Of a stretch of 64,000 nt of DNA, positions 17,633 to 26,894 are shown piece by piece (positions within the stretch are counted from its first letter, which is position 1; each line of letters opens with the position of its first letter). The position numbers were made by a program, and so were the translations under genes. Below the pieces are notes generated by a model, which ran no database searches, was not told where the DNA came from, and saw only the letters and a list, made by a program, of their open reading frames with translations. The stretch comes from Ralstonia pickettii. GTDB lineage: Bacteria > Pseudomonadota > Gammaproteobacteria > Burkholderiales > Burkholderiaceae. The stretch is from contig NZ_CP066771.1 in the NCBI RefSeq assembly GCF_016466415.2, positions 1,426,001 through 1,490,000 on the forward strand, written 5' to 3'.

Positions 17633-18419
17633 TGAATAGATTGAAGAAGTTATCGGTGGTAGCGCCGGCAATCCGCTCCAGCGGTTCGCCGCGCAGCGTC
17701 GCCAGGAATTCGCCAACGTGGCGCACATACGCCGGCTCGTTCGTCTTGCCGCGGAACGGCACCGGCGCCAGGTACGGAGAGTCGGTCTCGATCAGCATGC
17801 GGTCCAGCGGCACCTTCTTGGCGGTTTCCTGCAGGTCCACGGCATTCTTGAACGTCACGATGCCGGAGAACGAGATATAGAAACCGAGGTCCAGCGCGGC
17901 CTTGGCCACCTCCCAGGTCTCTGTAAAGCAGTGCATGACACCGCGTGCGGCCTCGGCGCCTTCCTCGCGCATGATCGCCAGCGTGTCGTCAGCCGACGAG
18001 CGCGTGTGGATCACCAGCGGCTTGCCGGTCTGCTTCGACGCGCGGATGTGTGTACGAAAGCGATCGCGCTGCCACTCCATGTCGGCCACGGTGCGGTCGC
18101 CCAGGCGGTAGTAGTCGAGCCCGGTTTCACCGATGCCGACCACGCGCGGATGATCGGCCAGCGTCAGCAGGCGCTCGAGCGTGGGCTCTTCAATGGACCG
18201 GCCTTCTTCAACGTCCGCCTCTGCATCGGGATGCACGCCCACAGTGGCGTACACGTTCGGCTCCTGCTCGGCGATCTCGAGCACGCTCGGAAAATCCTCC
18301 AGCGTGACGGAAATGCAGAGTGCGTGCGTGACGCGGTTCTCCCGCATGCGCGTCAGCAGCTCAGGCAGGCGCGCGCGCAAGTCGGGGAAATTGATGTGGC
18401 AGTGGGAATCGACAAACAT
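17616..18419 (-). CDS. TatD-family metal-dependent hydrolase (YcfH-like)
   Basis: A 267-residue TIM-barrel deoxyribonuclease/hydrolase. Metal ligands appear in order: H6 and H8 in DSHCHINFP, Glu in GIGETGLDY, His in LVIHTRSS, His in VMHCFT and Asp in ETDSPYLAP. Length is normal for YcfH/YjjV proteins, which act as Mg-dependent 3'-5' nucleases or quality-control hydrolases. It follows pilZ and holB on the minus strand, the same order as tmk-holB-ycfH in many proteobacteria, and overlaps the ankyrin gene downstream. Confidence 0.9.
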   Translation of the reverse strand: MFVDSHCHINFPDLRARLPELLTRMRENRVTHALCISVTLEDFPSVLEIAEQEPNVYATVGVHPDAEADVEEGRSIEEPTLERLLTLADHPRVVGIGETGLDYYRLGDRTVADMEWQRDRFRTHIRASKQTGKPLVIHTRSSADDTLAIMREEGAEAARGVMHCFTETWEVAKAALDLGFYISFSGIVTFKNAVDLQETAKKVPLDRMLIETDSPYLAPVPFRGKTNEPAYVRHVGEFLATLRGEPLERIAGATTDNFFNLFNAIPR

Positions 18420-18471
18420 CGAATAATCAGAAAGTTACGGCGCAAACTTCGTGCGCCGTATCAGGAAAAAA

Positions 18472-18891
18472 TCACAGTGTTTGGGTGGGGCGCTGCGAAT
18501 TGATCTGCTTGCCCAGCACCTCTTCGATCACACGGCGCAGCACGCGGCACTGCTCATCTTCGCCAAGGTGCACGCCAATGCCCGGCGTCTTGGCCGGCGT
18601 GCCCACCGGCGTGATCCAGGCTACCTTGCCGGCCACCTGATACTTCTGCGGGCGGTCCAGCAGCGAGAGCACCAGGAAGACTTCCTCGCCAATCCGGTAA
18701 GGGCGCTGTGTCGGCACAAAGATGCCGCCGTTCTTCAGGAATGGCATGTAGGCGGCGTGCAGGCCGGCTTCATCCTTGATGGCCAGCGAGACGATGCCCG
18801 GGCGGGTCGGTGCACCTGAAGCCGTGCCGGGTGCAGCGGGGGTACCAGGGGTGACGGGAGTGCCGGGCGTACGAAGAGGTGCAGTGCTCAC
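18472..18891 (-). CDS. pilZ: PilZ-domain protein (type IV pilus PilZ)
   Basis: A 139-residue protein with an N-terminal Pro/Thr/Gly-rich extension (about 30 residues of PGTP-type repeats) and a PilZ domain of about 100 residues (GGIFVPTQRPYRIGEEVFLVLSL, KVAWITP). The canonical c-di-GMP ligands RxxxR and D/NxSxxG are not evident. This matches the pilus-assembly PilZ that sits between holB and tatD in pseudomonads and xanthomonads and works without binding c-di-GMP. It should help PilB/FimX-type control of type IV pilus extension at the inner membrane. Confidence 0.85.
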   Translation of the reverse strand: MSTAPLRTPGTPVTPGTPAAPGTASGAPTRPGIVSLAIKDEAGLHAAYMPFLKNGGIFVPTQRPYRIGEEVFLVLSLLDRPQKYQVAGKVAWITPVGTPAKTPGIGVHLGEDEQCRVLRRVIEEVLGKQINSQRPTQTL

Positions 18892-18933
18892 AGGGTGTCC
18901 ACTCAGTGCAAACGTTCAGGTGCAGGTTCGGAT

Positions 18934-19944
18934 TCAGGCAGCGGGAAACAACTGCCGGTAATCCATCAACAGGCTTTCGATGACGAGCCGCGCGGCAAGC
19001 GGATGCTGCTCGGAGCGGCGCCGCTGGGGCAAGGCACGCGCAAAACGTTCCAGGCGGTCCAGCGGGATGGTATTCGCGCAACGTTGCAGCGCATCGCGTT
19101 GCGCCGGGAAATAACGCGGACGTCCGGCAACTCGCGCCGCCATCAGGTCAAAGACCCACCGGTGCATGGTACTGAGAACGGCAGGCACCGACAATTTCTG
19201 TAAATGATCTGCCGTGGCGAGTGCGTCCAGCTTTGCGCCCTGGCCCAATTGTTCGAGCAGGAATTGCAGCAGCGGGCGGTCTTCGGACTCGGCGGCGGCC
19301 AGCGCGGCCAACGGCGCATTGCCGAACTCGGCCAGCAGGTTTTGCGCGTGCGGCACGCCTTGCTGCTCCAGCCACTGGCGCGCCGCCTCGGGCTGGGGCT
19401 GCTGCAGCGGAAACTGCCTGCAGCGCGACAGGATGGTCGGCAGGATACGGTCGATACGATCCGTCACCAGCAGGAAGACGGTGTTCTGCGGCGGCTCTTC
19501 CAGCGTCTTGAGCAACGCGTTGGCACCTTCGGTCTGCAACGCGTCGAGCGGATACAGCACCACCACCCGCAACCCGGCCCGGTGCGTGCCGACCCCCACG
19601 CCTTCGATCAGGTTACGGACCTGCTCCATGCGGATGATCTTGCTGGGCGCCTTCTTTTTGCCGTCGGCGTCCTTCTCCGTCTCGGGCGCGTCTTCCATCG
19701 CTTCAGGGCGCACGAGGTGGAAGTCCGGATGGTTGCCCTGCGCAAACCAGTTGCAGGCCGCGCACGTGCCGCACGGCTGGCCGTCGGGTGCAGGCGTATC
19801 GCACAACAGGCTTTGCGCGAAATGCATGGCGAAATCGCGCTTGCCGGTGCCGGCCTGGCCGTTGAGCAGAATCGCGTGCGGCAACTTGGCCCGCATCGCT
19901 TGCAGACGGGACCAGTCAGCGGATTGCCAAGGATAAAGCATCAT
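18934..19944 (-). CDS. holB: DNA polymerase III delta-prime subunit
   Basis: A 336-residue clamp-loader subunit. Seen are a modified P-loop (GQAGTGKRDFA), the four-Cys zinc module (C-D-T-P, then CGTCAAC), the insertion KIIRMEQVRNL, and the SRC motif (LSRCRQFPL), which marks delta-prime and supplies the arginine finger in trans. A Lys/Asp-rich insert around residues 85-100 is an unremarkable loop. It lies between tmk and pilZ, as in most gammaproteobacteria and betaproteobacteria. Confidence 0.92.
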   Translation of the reverse strand: MMLYPWQSADWSRLQAMRAKLPHAILLNGQAGTGKRDFAMHFAQSLLCDTPAPDGQPCGTCAACNWFAQGNHPDFHLVRPEAMEDAPETEKDADGKKKAPSKIIRMEQVRNLIEGVGVGTHRAGLRVVVLYPLDALQTEGANALLKTLEEPPQNTVFLLVTDRIDRILPTILSRCRQFPLQQPQPEAARQWLEQQGVPHAQNLLAEFGNAPLAALAAAESEDRPLLQFLLEQLGQGAKLDALATADHLQKLSVPAVLSTMHRWVFDLMAARVAGRPRYFPAQRDALQRCANTIPLDRLERFARALPQRRRSEQHPLAARLVIESLLMDYRQLFPAA

Positions 19945-20025
19945 GAATCAATGGGTTGCGTCAGATTGTTGATGCAGAAACTTGCCGTGAAACCATTATT
20001 TCCGTATCTGAAATTGCCCGCAAAA

Positions 20026-20643
20026 TCAGAGCGTTGCAAGCAGATTCTCTAAGTCTTTCTGGATATCGGCGCGCTCGCGATTGGCGTTGAGCACGACAAA
20101 TCGATCCGGTTCGGCGGCTGCGCGGCGCAGGTATTCGGCACGCGTGCGCAGGAAGAACTGCGCGGACTCGGCTTCGAACTTGTCGGGCGTGCGGGCATCG
20201 GCCAGGCGTGCGGCGGCAATCTCGGGGGCCAGGTCGAACAGGATGGTCTTGGTCGGCTGGAGGCCCTGCTGCACCCAGCGCTCAAGCACTTCCAGCCGGT
20301 CGATTGCCAAGCCCCTGCCCCCGCCCTGATAGGCGAACGTGGCATCGGTGAAGCGGTCGGAAATGACCCAATCGCCGGCGTCCAGGGCCGGCTGAATCAC
20401 TTCGGCAATGTGCTCGCGCCGGCCGGCAAACATCAGCAGCGCTTCGGTTTCCAGATGCATGCGCTCGTGCAGCAGCACTTCGCGCAGGCGCTCGCCCAGC
20501 GGGGTGCCGCCCGGCTCCCGGGTGACGACGACCTTTTTGCCCAGAGGCGCGAGCTTCGCTTGCAATTGCTGCGCGAACCACGCCAGGTGCGTGCTCTTGC
20601 CTGCCCCGTCGATCCCTTCGAATGTGATGAACTTGCCGGTCAT
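20026..20643 (-). CDS. tmk: Thymidylate kinase
   Basis: A 205-residue kinase making dTDP from dTMP. The P-loop is [12 protein letters not shown] at residues 8-19, the DR-loop is [17 protein letters not shown] near 95, and [14 protein letters not shown] near 42 binds the nucleotide. Length is standard. Its ATG overlaps the end of mltG by four bases, and holB follows 81 bases downstream, giving the conserved mltG-tmk-holB order. Confidence 0.95.
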   Translation of the reverse strand: MTGKFITFEGIDGAGKSTHLAWFAQQLQAKLAPLGKKVVVTREPGGTPLGERLREVLLHERMHLETEALLMFAGRREHIAEVIQPALDAGDWVISDRFTDATFAYQGGGRGLAIDRLEVLERWVQQGLQPTKTILFDLAPEIAAARLADARTPDKFEAESAQFFLRTRAEYLRRAAAEPDRFVVLNANRERADIQKDLENLLATL

Positions 20644-21638
20644 GGTTGGCCGCGCTGATATTTGTTGACGGCCCGGTTGTGGTCCGTCAGGTTGGTCGAA
20701 AACTGGCTGCTGCCGTCGCCGCGCGCCACGAAATACAGTGCGTCGGACGATGCCGGGTTCAACGCCGCCTGCAGCGACGCCATCCCCGGCAGCGCGATGG
20801 GCGTGGGTGGCAGACCGGTGCGCGTGTAGGTGTTGTACGGCGTGTCCGTTTGCAGATCCCGCTTGCGCAAATTGCCGTCAAAGCCGGCACCCAGGCCGTA
20901 GATGACCGTCGGGTCGGTCTGCAGCAGCATGTTCTTGCGCAGGCGGTTGACGAACACGGCGGCAATCATCGGCCGCTCCAGCTTCTGGCCGGTTTCCTTC
21001 TCGATGATCGAGGCCATGGTCAGCGCTTCGTACGGCGTCTTGTAGGGCAGATCCACCGAGCGCTTCGCCCAGGCGTCGTTCAGGCGCTTCTGCATCGCCT
21101 GGTAGGCGTGGCGATACAGCTCCACATCGCTGCTGCCCCGTGCAAAAAGGTAGGTATCGGGAAAAAACAGACCTTCCGGGTTGGCTTCGGGCGCGCCGAT
21201 CTTGCGCATCAGGTCTGCATCCGACAGGCCCGCCGTGTCGTGCTTGAGCGCAGGCTCTGCGTCAACCACCGCCCGCATCTGCCGCATCGACCATCCCTCG
21301 ATGACGGTGACGACGTAATGCGTGACCTCGCCACGGGCCATCTTGTCGAGGATGGACATGGGCGTCGCGCCGGTCTCCAACGCGTAGCCGCCGGCTTTCA
21401 GGCTTTTGGCGTTGCCTGTCGCGCGCGCCACCAGCGAGAACAACTGCGGCTGTACGCCCACACCGGCATTGGCAAGCTGCTTGCCGACGGAGACCACGCT
21501 CGAGTTCGGCTTGATCACCACCTCCAGCGGCGACGCCGCCAGGCTCACCGGTTGCTGGGCCCACCACACCACGCCGCCTGCCGCCGCCAGCACAATCAGG
21601 ATGGCCAGCAGGACCAAGCGTTTGAGAAAAGAGAGCAT
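20640..21638 (-). CDS. mltG: Endolytic murein transglycosylase
   Basis: A 332-residue inner-membrane-anchored enzyme that cuts nascent peptidoglycan and sets glycan-strand length. One N-terminal transmembrane helix (about residues 8-28) precedes a LysM-like and YceG catalytic fold. The catalytic Glu is in [10 protein letters not shown], followed by the family strings [18 protein letters not shown] and [11 protein letters not shown]. It heads the minus-strand block mltG-tmk-holB-pilZ-tatD and is divergent from ygfZ. Confidence 0.92.
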   Translation of the reverse strand: MLSFLKRLVLLAILIVLAAAGGVVWWAQQPVSLAASPLEVVIKPNSSVVSVGKQLANAGVGVQPQLFSLVARATGNAKSLKAGGYALETGATPMSILDKMARGEVTHYVVTVIEGWSMRQMRAVVDAEPALKHDTAGLSDADLMRKIGAPEANPEGLFFPDTYLFARGSSDVELYRHAYQAMQKRLNDAWAKRSVDLPYKTPYEALTMASIIEKETGQKLERPMIAAVFVNRLRKNMLLQTDPTVIYGLGAGFDGNLRKRDLQTDTPYNTYTRTGLPPTPIALPGMASLQAALNPASSDALYFVARGDGSSQFSTNLTDHNRAVNKYQRGQP

Positions 21639-21735
21639 TCTGTTGCGAATCTGTGTGAGGAACCGGCCGACACCGGCGATTTCCGCACTCTTGAAATGGA
21701 TAGACAGGGCACAAGCTGCCCTTCAGACAGCCCAA

Positions 21736-21741
21736 TATAAT
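21736..21741 (+). promoter_or_regulatory. Candidate -10 box for ygfZ
   Basis: A TATAAT hexamer stands alone in GC-rich DNA, 30 bases upstream of the ygfZ start in the mltG/ygfZ divergent gap. No good -35 hexamer is found at 17 bases, so the assignment is tentative. Confidence 0.4.
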
Positions 21742-21770
21742 ACCGGGTCAATCTCAGGCCGCCCCGCACC

Positions 21771-22811
21771 ATGAATGATGTCTTCCACGATTTTGTCGAT
21801 ACGCTGAGCTTTCCTCCGCTCGACGTGCAATTTGATGCCGCCACGCGCGGCAGCGTGCTGTGTGCGCCGACCGATCTGGCGCGCATCGCTGTCGAAGGCG
21901 CCGATGCCGCCGAGTTCCTCCATAACCAACTCACCAACGCCGTGACCGGCCTGGGCCTGAACCAGGCGCGACTGGCGGGCTATTGCTCGCCCAAGGGACG
22001 GCTGCTTGCCACCCTGCTGGTATGGCGCCAGGCCGATACGATCGTGCTGCAGACAGACAAGCTGATCGCGCCCGCGTTGACCAAGCGCCTGTCGATGTTC
22101 GTGCTGCGCGCCAAGGCCAAGCTGCGCCCGATGGACGAGTTCATCGCCATCGGCGTCGCCGGGCCTGACGCGGCGGAAGCGCTGCGCGAGGCTGGTGCCG
22201 TGCTGCCTGAACCCGATACCGTCAACGCGGTGGCGCAGCAGCCTGCCACGGTCGGCCAGCAATTCGGCGCCGTCGTCCGCCTGCCGGATGCCGGCGGCCG
22301 CCAGCGCTATCAATGGATGGTGCATGCCGAGCACTTCCAGGACGCCTGGAAGACGCTGTCGTCGCGGCTGTCGCTGGTCGGCACCGAGGTGTGGGATTGG
22401 CTGAGCCTGCAGGCAGGTGTGCCGCACATCACCCTGCCCACACAGGAGCAGTTCGTCCCGCAGATGGTGAACCTGGAACTGCTGGGCGGCGTCGATTTCC
22501 GCAAGGGTTGTTACCCGGGGCAGGAAATCGTGGCACGCAGCCAGTATCGCGGCACGCTCAAGCGGCGCATGCAGCGCGCGCACGTCAATGCCCCCACGTC
22601 GGCCGGCGCCGAGGTCTACAGCGCAGCCGATCCGAACCAACCGTGCGGCATGGTGGTCAATGCAGCCATGGCGCCGGATGGCGGGACCGATCTGCTCGTC
22701 GAGTTGAAGCTGGACGCCCTCGACACCGTCATCCACCTGGCCACGCCGGACGGCCCGATGCTGACGCTGCAAGAACTGCCGTACGTCATTCCCGCTTCAG
22801 AAAACGCCTGA
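21771..22811 (+). CDS. ygfZ: Folate-binding protein YgfZ, iron-sulfur cluster repair
   Basis: A 346-residue relative of the glycine-cleavage T-protein that supports assembly and repair of certain Fe-S enzymes using tetrahydrofolate. The diagnostic C-terminal motif RKGCYPGQEIVAR with its conserved Cys is present near residue 245. The N-terminal folate-binding fold (GADAAEFLHNQLTN) is also clear. It is divergent from mltG; the downstream DUF4936 gene begins 13 bases after its stop, indicating an operon. Confidence 0.92.
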   Translation: MNDVFHDFVDTLSFPPLDVQFDAATRGSVLCAPTDLARIAVEGADAAEFLHNQLTNAVTGLGLNQARLAGYCSPKGRLLATLLVWRQADTIVLQTDKLIAPALTKRLSMFVLRAKAKLRPMDEFIAIGVAGPDAAEALREAGAVLPEPDTVNAVAQQPATVGQQFGAVVRLPDAGGRQRYQWMVHAEHFQDAWKTLSSRLSLVGTEVWDWLSLQAGVPHITLPTQEQFVPQMVNLELLGGVDFRKGCYPGQEIVARSQYRGTLKRRMQRAHVNAPTSAGAEVYSAADPNQPCGMVVNAAMAPDGGTDLLVELKLDALDTVIHLATPDGPMLTLQELPYVIPASENA

Positions 22812-22824
22812 TACCGCCCCCACC

Positions 22825-23115
22825 ATGGCCGACCACCTGTTCGTCTACTTCCGCATCGCCGAGCGTGACGCTGCCACTGCCCTGCCGCGCTGGCAGCGTT
22901 GGCTCGATACCGTGGAAGAGGCGACCGGCGTGGCCGGCGCGTTGATGCGCCGGCCCGAAACGCGCGACGGCCAGGCCACATGGATGGAGTCCTACGACGA
23001 CGTCCCGCCTGCGTTTGCGACCACGCTGGCGGCCCTGTGGGAAACCGGCGGCCCGCGTGAATTCGTCGCGGGTGAACGCCATGCAGAGCTGTTTGTCGAT
23101 CTGGAAAACAGCTGA
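22825..23115 (+). CDS. DUF4936 family protein
   Basis: A 96-residue cytosolic protein of a betaproteobacterial family of unknown function, commonly found beside ygfZ. It has no signal peptide and no Cys; Trp-rich segments (RWQRWLDTVEE, TWMESYDDV) suggest a small alpha/beta ferredoxin-like fold. Close spacing to ygfZ suggests co-expression. No biochemical role can be offered. Confidence 0.75.
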   Translation: MADHLFVYFRIAERDAATALPRWQRWLDTVEEATGVAGALMRRPETRDGQATWMESYDDVPPAFATTLAALWETGGPREFVAGERHAELFVDLENS

Positions 23116-23243
23116 CGGCGTCCTGCCGCAATCGGCATCGCAAAAATCCGGCAGGCTGCTATGCTTGGCCGAAGCCCGCGCAACACAGGTCGTCACATTG
23201 ACCATTGGCCGTCCGTTGCGCGGCATGTTCAAAGGAAGTGCTC

Positions 23244-24059
23244 ATGTGTTTGATTCTCACGGCCTGGCACGCCCACCCCGACTACGCGCTGGTGGTGGCC
23301 GCCAACCGGGACGAATTCTATGACCGCCCGGCCGCGCCCCTGGCGTGGTGGAGCGACGCGCCCAACGTGCTGGCCGGGCGTGACATGGCCCAGGTGGTCG
23401 GTCACCCTGGCACGTGGATGGGCATGACCCGCGACGGCCGTTTTGCCGCGCTGACGAATTACCGCGCGCCGTCCGAGCGCCGGCCCGATGCACGCTCGCG
23501 CGGGGAACTCGTCTCGAATTTCCTGATGGCGGACGACATGTCGGTGCCCGCCTATCTCGATAGCCTCGCCGCACGCGACCGCGCCTACAACGGCTACAAC
23601 CTGTTGACCGCCACGCGCGACGAACTCTGGTGGACGAGCAACCGCGCCGAAGCGCCGCGCAAGCTCGCGCCCGGGCTCTACGGGCTGTCCAACGCATTGC
23701 TCGATACGCCGTGGTTCAAGGTGCGGCATCGCATGGCCGCCTTTGCCGAAGCGCTGGCCGCAGATACGGGCCGGCACGGCAACGCGCTTGACGTGGCCCG
23801 CTATCTCGATCTGCTGTCGGAAACCCGTGAAGCGCCGACTGGTGCCCTGCCCGCTACAGGCGTGGCGCCGGAGTGGGAGAAGCTGCTTTCTGCCGCCTTC
23901 ATCCGCTCGCCGCGCTACGGCACGCGTGCCAGCACCATCCTGCGCATCCGCCACGACGGGTGCTTTGACGTGACCGAGCGCCGCTTCGACGCCCAGGGCC
24001 AGATTGGCGAAACGCGCTATCTCGGCGTGCTCGATACCGTCACGCACGCCGATACCTAG
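23244..24059 (+). CDS. NRDE (TANGO2-like) family protein
   Basis: A 271-residue protein of the TANGO2/NRDE family, named for the Asn-Arg-Asp-Glu motif seen here in VVAANRDEFYDRP. It starts MCLILTAW; the Met-Cys start is conserved in the family and resembles an N-terminal-nucleophile hydrolase, so the ATG at 23244 with GGAAG upstream is chosen over an in-frame ATG at 23205. TANGO2 proteins have been linked to haem or lipid trafficking, but the bacterial role is not settled. It probably belongs to the ygfZ unit. Confidence 0.85.
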   Translation: MCLILTAWHAHPDYALVVAANRDEFYDRPAAPLAWWSDAPNVLAGRDMAQVVGHPGTWMGMTRDGRFAALTNYRAPSERRPDARSRGELVSNFLMADDMSVPAYLDSLAARDRAYNGYNLLTATRDELWWTSNRAEAPRKLAPGLYGLSNALLDTPWFKVRHRMAAFAEALAADTGRHGNALDVARYLDLLSETREAPTGALPATGVAPEWEKLLSAAFIRSPRYGTRASTILRIRHDGCFDVTERRFDAQGQIGETRYLGVLDTVTHADT

Positions 24060-24070
24060 GCGCTGCCGAC

Positions 24071-24973
24071 TCAGGCTGCTTCCTGCTTGGCGCTCGCGGC
24101 CTGATTCATTTCCAATTCGGTGACGGCGGCGCCGCCCGGCCGCAATGCCGAATGTTCGCGCTTGGACTGCACCAGCGGATAGAACATCTGCGCGGTCCAC
24201 GGCTCCGCACCGAACAGCACGTCGTCCTGTAAACCGATTTGCGCGGGATATTTGCGCGTGATGTGCGCCGTGCCGAACAGCACATCCCAGAAGAACAGCA
24301 GGTTGCCGAAATTGCCCTTGTAATGGCCAATGCCATCGGCGTTGGTCAACGCGTGATGCGCCCAGTGTGTGGCCGGCGTCGAAATCGTCCGCTCGATCAC
24401 CCACATCAGCGGACGCAGCGCGCGAACGCGATACAGCGGCGCATCCCAGGGCCAGGCGCAATGCGCGCCAACAATGACAGTCAGCTTGACGACGAGGTAA
24501 GCCGCATAGACCGGCCCAAAGCCCAGGTAGACAGCCACGCCGCCAATCCACAGCCCCGGCATCATCAGGTAGTAGAAGAAGTTGTTGCGGTACGTGACGC
24601 GCACGCTCATGTATGACGCGCTGTGATGCGCGCGGTGCAACGGCCACAGCAGCGGCGTGTGTGAAGCGCGGTGCCAGAGGTATTGCGTGAGGTCGTCGCC
24701 GATCAGCAGCAACCCCGTCATCGCCCACCAGGGCAGATCCGCCCACGCGTTGTGCTGTGCCGGAATGAGCCAGTTACACAGTGCATTGCTGCCCAGCAGC
24801 GCGATCGGCTGCGTCACGGCAACGAGGCTGATGAACATCAGCACTTCCAGCCAGGCATCGTTGGCGGTGGCGCGGCCGCGCACGTTGGCTTGATAGCGCC
24901 GCGTCACGAATTCCATGGCGGCAAATCCGAGGATGCAGGCGACGATCAGCGCGTGCTCCATCTGCGAACTCAT
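24071..24973 (-). CDS. Fatty acid hydroxylase/sterol desaturase-family membrane protein
   Basis: A 300-residue integral membrane di-iron enzyme. The His clusters are WHRASH near residue 102, HRAHH near 114 and HWAHH near 207, matching the HxxxH/HxxHH pattern of this superfamily. Four or so hydrophobic segments surround them. Members hydroxylate or desaturate acyl chains, sterols or carotenoids; the bacterial substrate is unknown. It is preceded by AGGAGACAC and is divergent from a LysR gene that is the obvious regulator. Confidence 0.85.
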   Translation of the reverse strand: MSSQMEHALIVACILGFAAMEFVTRRYQANVRGRATANDAWLEVLMFISLVAVTQPIALLGSNALCNWLIPAQHNAWADLPWWAMTGLLLIGDDLTQYLWHRASHTPLLWPLHRAHHSASYMSVRVTYRNNFFYYLMMPGLWIGGVAVYLGFGPVYAAYLVVKLTVIVGAHCAWPWDAPLYRVRALRPLMWVIERTISTPATHWAHHALTNADGIGHYKGNFGNLLFFWDVLFGTAHITRKYPAQIGLQDDVLFGAEPWTAQMFYPLVQSKREHSALRPGGAAVTELEMNQAASAKQEAA

Positions 24974-25031
24974 TAGTGTCTCCTCGCTTTTGTTGTGGAG
25001 ACAAGCCTAGGAGTGCGATACCAATGCGTCC

Positions 25032-25052
25032 AATGCATAATTAACATCCATT
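25032..25052. promoter_or_regulatory. Candidate LysR-type operator between desaturase and lysR
   Basis: AATG (25032-25035) and CATT (25049-25052) form an inverted pair 13 bases apart in a short AT-rich stretch of the 100-base divergent gap, compatible with a loose T-N11-A LysR site. AATGC also recurs twice nearby. This rests on position and weak symmetry only. Confidence 0.3.
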
Positions 25053-25073
25053 CAATGCAAAGTACGCAACGCC

Positions 25074-25979
25074 ATGGATTTGCGCCGCCTCAGTCACGTT
25101 GTGGCCCTCGCTGACACACTGCACTTCGCACATGCTGCGCAAGCGGTGCATCTGAGCCAACCCGCGTTCAGCCGGAGCATCCAAGCGATCGAGGACGATC
25201 TCGGCATCCGCCTGTTCGATCGCGAAACCGGCGACGTGCGCCCCACTCCCGCCGGCGAATTCGTCATCGAACGCGCGCGGCGCCTGCTGTTCGAGGCGCG
25301 CTGCCTGCAACGCGATGTTGATCTGTATCGCGACAGCCAGCTTGGCGACACGGCCTTCGGTGTCGGGCCACTGCTGACGGCCACGCTCATGCCGCAAGCG
25401 CTGCAGGATTTGCGGCAGCAGCATCCTCAGGTGGCGCTGCGCATGGAAGTCGGCAACTGGGTGCAACTGCTGGAGAGCCTGCGCAGCGAGAACATCGAAT
25501 TCTTCGCCGCCGACGTGCGCGACATGCCGAAAGACGCCGCGCTGGATATCCAATTGATTGGAGGTCAGCCCCCGCACCTGTACGTGCGGGCCGGCCATCC
25601 GCTTGCAGGGCGCACGCACACGCTGCGTGAAGTCTGGGAATACGGCATTGCCGTGCCCAAGCTGCTGAGCCCGTCCAAGGTTGAGCTGGCGATGCTGCTA
25701 GGGCTGCCGGCAGGTCAGGAGGCCAGTATCGCGCTGGAGTGCGACAACTACGGCGTATTGAAGACGGTTGCGCTCACGACGGACACCGTGCTCGGTGCCA
25801 CGGACGCCGCCGTGAGGGAGGAGCTGGAAAGCGGCACGCTGGTGCGGCTGGCGGTGAAGGGTTGGCTTTCGCCGCCATCGACCACGGGGATTGTGCGGCT
25901 GCACGGCAGAACCGCGTCGCCGGCAGCGCAGGCGGCCGTCGCAGCGATTGTGCGGGCCGCCCAAGGAATCAACGTGTAA
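25074..25979 (+). CDS. LysR-family regulator
   Basis: A 301-residue regulator: winged helix-turn-helix at residues 1-60 (DTLHFAHAAQAVHLSQPAF) and a LysR substrate-binding domain (from about residue 90 to 295). It diverges from the fatty acid hydroxylase-like gene, which it probably controls. Its 3' end overlaps the convergent GNAT gene by 11 bases. The effector is unknown. Confidence 0.87.
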   Translation: MDLRRLSHVVALADTLHFAHAAQAVHLSQPAFSRSIQAIEDDLGIRLFDRETGDVRPTPAGEFVIERARRLLFEARCLQRDVDLYRDSQLGDTAFGVGPLLTATLMPQALQDLRQQHPQVALRMEVGNWVQLLESLRSENIEFFAADVRDMPKDAALDIQLIGGQPPHLYVRAGHPLAGRTHTLREVWEYGIAVPKLLSPSKVELAMLLGLPAGQEASIALECDNYGVLKTVALTTDTVLGATDAAVREELESGTLVRLAVKGWLSPPSTTGIVRLHGRTASPAAQAAVAAIVRAAQGINV

Positions 25980-26421
25980 GGACGCGCCGCATGGTCCGGT
26001 GCGGAATGCCCGCCTCTTCAAACTCCTCGCCCTCGGCCGCAAAGCCTGCGCGCGAGTAAAACGGCATGGCGTGGGTTTGTGCGTTCAGGATCAACTCGGG
26101 ATAGCCCAGCGACTGCGCCTTGTCGATCAAGGCTTCCAGCACGCGTGCGCCAACGCCCGTGCCTCGCGCCTCCTTGCGCACCGCCATCCGGCCGATATGG
26201 CCGTCGGGCAGCAGGCGGCCCGTGGCGACGGCACGCCCGGCCGTGTCGTGTGCCAGCGCATGCCAGCACTCGTCATCCCATTCGTCCCATTCCAGTTCAA
26301 CGGGCACGCCTTGCTCGATGACGAACACGTCGTAGCGGATGGCGCGCGCTTCTTCGCGCACGGCGTCCCAGCGGGCGACTACAACACCGGCAAGCGGGCG
26401 GACAGATTCAGGGGCAGTCAT
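25969..26421 (-). CDS. GNAT-family N-acetyltransferase
   Basis: A 150-residue single-domain acyltransferase. The acetyl-CoA pyrophosphate-binding motif A is RKEARGTGVGARVLEALI near residues 83-100, preceded by IGRMAV, and followed by the C-terminal YSRAGFAAEGEEFEEAGIPH. The pattern resembles the YjcF/ElaA-like group. The acceptor is unknown. It lies downstream of the thioesterase gene by 9 bases and is probably co-transcribed with it. Confidence 0.82.
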   Translation of the reverse strand: MTAPESVRPLAGVVVARWDAVREEARAIRYDVFVIEQGVPVELEWDEWDDECWHALAHDTAGRAVATGRLLPDGHIGRMAVRKEARGTGVGARVLEALIDKAQSLGYPELILNAQTHAMPFYSRAGFAAEGEEFEEAGIPHRTMRRVLTR

Positions 26422-26430
26422 GCTTCGTTC

Positions 26431-26880
26431 TCACACTTCAGGCTTCAGAACTTCAAAATTGAGGATGCGCTCGCGCAGCGTCTCGGGAATCGGCGCGGAG
26501 GTCTGCGTGGCGATGGATGTGGCTGGACGGGCGCACACGTAGATGACTTCGCCGGTGACGAGGTGTTGGTCTGCGCGATACATCTCGATGATAAAGCGGA
26601 TGCTGGAGCGGCCCAGGCGTGCCACCCGGCAGCGCAGGTCCAGCTCGTCGTCAAAGCGCGCGGAGGCGTGGTATTCGAGCGTGGATTTGACCACGTAGAA
26701 ATCCACGCCAAAGGTGTCGACCACATCCACCGGATACCGCACGCCGATGCTGCGCCAGTATTCGGTGATGCACACATCGGCGTACAGCAGGTAGTGGCCG
26801 TTGAAGACGATGCCCTGCGCATCCACTTCGGCCCAACGTACGCGCAGGGGCGTGCTGTGGCGGAAATCCTCGATCGCCAT
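26431..26880 (-). CDS. Acyl-CoA thioesterase, 4HBT/YbgC-type hotdog fold
   Basis: A 149-residue hotdog-fold thioesterase. The 4-hydroxybenzoyl-CoA-thioesterase-type active site is visible as RWAEVDAQGIVFNGHYL (catalytic Asp at about residue 20, Asn and Tyr downstream). It should release free acids from short- to medium-chain acyl-CoAs. It sits 14 bases after the esterase gene and ahead of the GNAT gene, forming a three-gene minus-strand unit that begins at the palindrome at 27889. Confidence 0.85.
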   Translation of the reverse strand: MAIEDFRHSTPLRVRWAEVDAQGIVFNGHYLLYADVCITEYWRSIGVRYPVDVVDTFGVDFYVVKSTLEYHASARFDDELDLRCRVARLGRSSIRFIIEMYRADQHLVTGEVIYVCARPATSIATQTSAPIPETLRERILNFEVLKPEV

Positions 26881-26894
26881 GCGGTCTCCTCTCG